Assembly (NCBI GenBank): GCA_964636675.1
Contig: CAZWUO010000024.1
Span: forward strand, 1 to 27,667
Length of the DNA: 27,667 bases
Direction of reading: 5' to 3'
Source: JALUUH01 sp964636675
Lineage (GTDB): Bacteria; Pseudomonadota; Gammaproteobacteria; S012-40
The position numbers were made by a program, and so were the translations under genes. Shown here piece by piece: positions 24,134 through 27,667 of this stretch (the stretch's first letter is position 1; every line of letters begins with the position of its first letter). The notes under the pieces are model-generated. The model saw nothing but the letters and a program-made list of their open reading frames with translations. It had not been told where the DNA came from and made no database searches.

Positions 24134-26305
24134 CTACACATCAGATAAGGGATGATGCACAATTTTTTTTAAGCAATCTCGTAGATAATTAATGGCTTGT
24201 TTTTTCCCTGAAAAATTATAATTAGAAATTATGCTTGGCCATGAGATATTGTCCAGCAGCTTCATGGTGAAAAAATTAATCTCTTGTGTTGTTAATAAAT
24301 CATACTTCTCGGATGATGATAACTGGTATACATATTTAAATATTGCATAACAAGTGATTTCATACCCTCTATAAGCATTTATAAAACTCTCTAAATCTTC
24401 CTTGTCATCGATATCAAAATGATGATCAATATCGTCTATTGCATAGGGTTTCAGTTGCATTTGCAATTGCTTGTCAATCCTAATATTTTGCTCTTTGAGC
24501 ACATAGGTCAAACTACTGCCAAATTTATTGATTGCTTTTTGCATGAGTTCTTTGGCACATATGCTCAGACTTTTAAGCATTAGCAAGGAATAGAGTCCAC
24601 TAGCATGGTCTTTAGTCGTGCTTATTTTTACCGGCTTTAGTCCTGATTTGAACCAAAAGTTTAATAGTGAATTACGCAACCCAAAGCTTGCTGCGATGTA
24701 ATCGTAGCCTATTTTTTTATAATATTGCTCTAAATTTTCAAGCAATTGACTTCCAATGCCTAATCTTTGCATATCCGGATGCGTCACTATCCGCATAATG
24801 CGCGCATATTTGAATTTAGAAAATAGCTTGATACCACAGTGATAAATCAGTGATTGCGGAGTAAGGTGACCTCTAATGCGTCTTTTACCACGATATATTT
24901 CATCGGCAAGCGTGTGAGGTATTTCTCCTTCTCTACTCACCAGCCCAATAGCCAAAATATTTTTTTCACTCTTCATTAGAAAAATATCGATGCTAGGACA
25001 ATCGATAATATTCCGTAAGTCGGTAGGTGTTGTGCGATAGTGTGCTGCGTGCAACAAATTATAAGCCTGGATTAACAGGGTTTCGTTGTTGGCGAGTTCA
25101 TCCTGTTCAATTTTTCTAAATCTAAGACTATTGCGATTATAATTTGGGTTCCTATCCATTTTTTCTGAAACGGTATTCAATAAAAATGTTTGAGTAACAA
25201 GCTGCTCCAGAGGATCATTATCCGACCATCTCATGGGGGTTTTCATTTCATGCCTTTCCCAGCCCGATATCGTCTTATCAAGTATTTTTCTAAATTGAAT
25301 AGCAAACCCCTGCCCTGTTCCCTCATACCCATCAAGCGTAGTGGAAAATAATATTCTTGGGTATTTTATTAAGAGTGAAGATAACATCGGAAGCGGAATC
25401 GTAGCGGCTTCATCTACAAACAATATATCGATATTTTTTTGTTGCTTAAGACATAATTGATCAGGTGGCTTATAGCTGAAAGACGAATGGTAATGCATAA
25501 GAATATGATGCTTCTCAGTATAATTATTTAGACTCTTTTTGAGGTGTAGAAAAGCTTTTTGTACCGAAAAAAACCGTGGGCCGGTGATCACAATATGAGT
25601 ATTTTCCTGAAGCATTAATTCCGCCGCAATCAAGCCCAAGGCAGAGCTTTTTCCTCTGCCTCTATTAGCAACAAGTACTTGAACGTTGTTTTTCTTCCGT
25701 GCAAAAGATTTAATAATAGAAACAACAGTAAGCTGTTGTTCTAAGGCGGATTGCTGATCTAAGCGAGGGTTATTAATTTTGCTTATATGCGGAATGTCCA
25801 AGACATCCGCCTGATTAATTATCATACACCCTGCTTGTGATTTTAATATTTTGATAAAACGAACTAAAAAAGAACCTGGGATATCCTTAGCACCATGCAA
25901 AGGCAAATGCATCGTCGCATAAAATGGATCATTAAATTTTGCCCAATGCTCAAAAGGCGGGCACAATATCATAAAAATGCCTCCCGCTTTTAAAGTTCCT
26001 GCTACAGTGGTAAATATTTTGGGGTTAAATCCTGAAAACATATCGAACACAATATGCTTTGTTTCTTGGCCAATCTTTGTCGTCAGTTGACTACTCTTAA
26101 AAGGACTACCCCCCTCTGAAGGACGATGCGACACCCAAAATACCGTATCAAGATTTAAATTGTGTATAATCTGACGAGCCGTCGTCTTTGTCCACGTCAA
26201 ATCCCCAGCGAGAACAATGACTGATCGGTGTCGGTTCTGAGAGTTTAGTTTAATATAAGAGCCAAGCTCATTCACATAGGACTCCGATTTAACAAATTTC
26301 CGCAT
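24134..26305 (-). CDS. tmcA: tRNA(Met) cytidine acetyltransferase
   Basis: The 723-residue enzyme makes N4-acetylcytidine at the wobble position of elongator tRNA-Met, using ATP and acetyl-CoA. Domains in order: the N-terminal DUF1726-like part (ending near FDMFSGFNPKIF and GTLKAGG), an RNA-helicase-like ATPase with P-loop NRGRGKSSALG (about 214-224) and VDEAATIPLPML (Walker B, 297-308), TTLDGYEGTGQGF, and a GNAT domain with RIVTHPDMQRLGIGSQLLENL and YDYIAASFG. A C-terminal tRNA-binding tail completes it. It is about 50 residues longer than E. coli TmcA (671). The ATG at 26303-26305 is the likely start. Gene pair context gives no further clue. Confidence 0.95.
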   Translation of the reverse strand: MRKFVKSESYVNELGSYIKLNSQNRHRSVIVLAGDLTWTKTTARQIIHNLNLDTVFWVSHRPSEGGSPFKSSQLTTKIGQETKHIVFDMFSGFNPKIFTTVAGTLKAGGIFMILCPPFEHWAKFNDPFYATMHLPLHGAKDIPGSFLVRFIKILKSQAGCMIINQADVLDIPHISKINNPRLDQQSALEQQLTVVSIIKSFARKKNNVQVLVANRGRGKSSALGLIAAELMLQENTHIVITGPRFFSVQKAFLHLKKSLNNYTEKHHILMHYHSSFSYKPPDQLCLKQQKNIDILFVDEAATIPLPMLSSLLIKYPRILFSTTLDGYEGTGQGFAIQFRKILDKTISGWERHEMKTPMRWSDNDPLEQLVTQTFLLNTVSEKMDRNPNYNRNSLRFRKIEQDELANNETLLIQAYNLLHAAHYRTTPTDLRNIIDCPSIDIFLMKSEKNILAIGLVSREGEIPHTLADEIYRGKRRIRGHLTPQSLIYHCGIKLFSKFKYARIMRIVTHPDMQRLGIGSQLLENLEQYYKKIGYDYIAASFGLRNSLLNFWFKSGLKPVKISTTKDHASGLYSLLMLKSLSICAKELMQKAINKFGSSLTYVLKEQNIRIDKQLQMQLKPYAIDDIDHHFDIDDKEDLESFINAYRGYEITCYAIFKYVYQLSSSEKYDLLTTQEINFFTMKLLDNISWPSIISNYNFSGKKQAINYLRDCLKKIVHHPLSDV

Positions 26306-26350
26306 TTGGACGTAGCGATGGTTTTTACAACTTGTATGAACCAGAGCTGC

Positions 26351-26367
26351 AAGTTATCCAATAACTT
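26351..26367. promoter_or_regulatory. 17-bp palindrome between divergent tmcA and lipoprotein gene
   Basis: AAGTTAT-CCA-ATAACTT is a perfect 7-bp inverted repeat with a three-base centre, 46 bases upstream of tmcA and 135 bases before the lipoprotein gene. Symmetry and position suit a repressor or activator operator. No regulator gene is nearby to match it. Confidence 0.3.
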
Positions 26368-26501
26368 AGGATTTTAAAGACTATTTTTACTTTTTAATAC
26401 AATTGTTATTCATTATCGAAATAAGGCCTTCTAATCGCTGAATAAATGTTGCTAATGAAAAAACGCTATCTTCAAGATCACTATTTTTCCGGTAAATTGA
26501 T

Positions 26502-27667
26502 ATGAAACACACCAACCCAATAAAACTCATTATTTTTTCGCTTTGCATGATGACATCCCTTCTTGCTTGCTCCGTAAAGGAAGGAAAAGTAAGATCTGTA
26601 GCGCCAGATAATACGCTAAGAACAACGCATAATTTACCTACGATCAAGATAACCGATTTTTCCCAATACCTGAGCTGTATGGACGATATGATGATCGAAT
26701 ATGGCGTGCAAAAATCTAAGCTAATATTGGGAGAGTTCAAAGGTAATGCTGATGCAGGATTCGAAGACTTTCTTTTTTCCGCAATACAAGATATCACTCG
26801 CAAAAGTCACTCATTGCTATTGGAAAATTATAAAAACAATGCGAATGATGCAGAGCGACACTCGAAAAAAATAGACTCTCATGAAGATATTTCTGCATAC
26901 CAGCTTCAGGGAGAAGTTTACCTGTTTGATAGCAAGTCGATTGCCCAGAAAAAATATGTCGCTTCGACAATAGTTGTTAATATCGATAAAAATTTTACGA
27001 ACGCTGCAAACTATTCAATCCTAGGGGTAGAACTCCGAGCTGCTGCTGCGGGAAATAGCCGATCTGCCGATTCGGTTGTCATTTCTAGAACATCCACCAT
27101 TTTTTTGACCAACACTAAAGAAAGAACAGTTACCGCAACTATTAACAAAGGCGGCATTAAGTTCCAATTCATAATGGACGTATCTGACGGATATTCTCAA
27201 GCACTGAGCAATTTGGCAGCGCTTGGTCTTATTGAATTAGTAGGTCGCTTGTATAAGCTTCCATATTGGGATTGCCTAGGAATTGATCCGGAACACCAGA
27301 ATGCAAAAACTCTACAATCAGATTGGTATTCTGACTTGGCTCAAGATAAGCGCTTTAAAAAACAGGGTAATATAGAAAATAGCACGCCACTAGAATTCAC
27401 CAGCGAAACTATTTTCCCACAAGAAAATATCGCCACGCCTACTTTGCATTCTAAAAATGAAAAAGTAGTTATCGTGGCAAGCAATAAATTAACGAGTTTT
27501 CGTCCCGGAGAATCTCTAAACTTAGGGATTAACATTGAATCAGATGGTTATTTATATTGTTTTCATAAAGACTCCGCTAATAATTTAATGCGAATATTTC
27601 CTAACCGATTTATGTCTAATAGCGCAGTGAGTCAAGGACAAGAGCTTAATTTGCCGGGTGCGATGCC
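26502..27667 (+). CDS. lipoprotein with CsgG-like N-terminal and DUF4384-like C-terminal region, 3' end missing
   Basis: An open frame of 388 codons runs from ATG at 26502 off the window end. An in-frame TAA at 26493-26495 fixes the start region. The signal sequence ends in the lipobox LLAC (Cys23). A middle part (TIKITDFSQYL through SRTSTIFL, then KFQFIMDVSDGYSQALSNLAALGLIELVGRLYKLPYWDCL) resembles the CsgG/HfaB outer-membrane assembly fold, where an ALxxAVxxGIxxLVGRL-type helix and the PYWxCL stretch are common. The last visible part (ESDGYLYCFHKDSANNLMRIFPNRF...GQELNLPG) matches DUF4384. Such proteins are found with secretion or surface-assembly genes; the partners would lie beyond the window. 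The family call is from remembered patterns. Confidence 0.7.
   Translation, partial: MKHTNPIKLIIFSLCMMTSLLACSVKEGKVRSVAPDNTLRTTHNLPTIKITDFSQYLSCMDDMMIEYGVQKSKLILGEFKGNADAGFEDFLFSAIQDITRKSHSLLLENYKNNANDAERHSKKIDSHEDISAYQLQGEVYLFDSKSIAQKKYVASTIVVNIDKNFTNAANYSILGVELRAAAAGNSRSADSVVISRTSTIFLTNTKERTVTATINKGGIKFQFIMDVSDGYSQALSNLAALGLIELVGRLYKLPYWDCLGIDPEHQNAKTLQSDWYSDLAQDKRFKKQGNIENSTPLEFTSETIFPQENIATPTLHSKNEKVVIVASNKLTSFRPGESLNLGINIESDGYLYCFHKDSANNLMRIFPNRFMSNSAVSQGQELNLPGAM

Noticed and set aside
26387..26803. 138-codon minus-strand frame at the start of the lipoprotein gene
   Set aside because: The plus-strand frame continues for over a thousand bases with a signal peptide and domain matches; the minus frame has no recognisable features.
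1..27667. CRISPR arrays, tRNA, rRNA, prophage or transposase genes
   Set aside because: No regular short direct repeats with spacers, no cloverleaf-like segments in the gaps, and no integrase, transposase or phage structural motifs in any frame I read.

Overview
The window looks like the chromosome of a low-GC gammaproteobacterium. The block yceD-rpmF-plsX-fabH-fabD-fabG-acpP-fabF-pabC-mltG-tmk-holB is in the same order as in Escherichia coli. It also has the gammaproteobacterial markers YejM/PbgA, Pal, TmcA, YceF and WaaA. A two-subunit pyruvate carboxylase, a diheme cytochrome lipoprotein and a radical-SAM/DUF4080 protein argue against an enteric host. I cannot name the genus from sequence alone. 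No plasmid, phage, CRISPR, rRNA or tRNA signal was found.

Layout. 1-1174 (minus): the N-terminal part of a YejM-type inner-membrane protein (cut by the window edge) and the lipoprotein Pal, both envelope genes. 1507-12982 (minus): a long cell-envelope, fatty-acid and replication cluster. It reads yceD, rpmF, plsX, fabH, fabD, fabG, acpP, then a clear hairpin terminator, then fabF, pabB, pabC, mltG, tmk, holB. From pabB to holB every junction is abutting or overlapping, so translation is probably coupled. pabB sits between fabF and pabC, which are neighbours in E. coli. 13210-17254 (plus): pycA, pycB and yceF. yceF normally lies next to yceD; here the anaplerotic pycAB pair stands between them. 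17335-19643 (minus): waaA (Kdo transferase) overlapping a radical-SAM/SPASM gene. 19930-20895 (minus): a diheme c-type cytochrome lipoprotein. 21175-24114 (plus): a TIGR01777 epimerase, a 537-base gap, and a B12-binding-type radical-SAM protein (DUF4080 family). 24134-26305 (minus): tmcA. 26502 to the edge (plus): a lipoprotein with a CsgG-like N-terminal part and a DUF4384-like C-terminal part, cut by the window end.

The most striking non-coding structure is a family of three imperfectly palindromic elements of 115-142 bp (9066-9207, 14628-14759, 19740-19854). All end in CTCTGATTAAGT or close variants, and two are flanked by TA on both sides. They look like non-autonomous MITEs of an IS630/mariner-like (TA-duplicating) transposon. 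One copy supplies the last codons and stop of fabD. Another completes the stop codon of pycA and separates pycA from pycB.

The second notable signal is in the 537-base gap: a CRP-like palindrome, a -10 box at near class-II spacing, a Shine-Dalgarno sequence and a 29-codon ORF with one hydrophobic helix. Together they suggest an unannotated small membrane protein.
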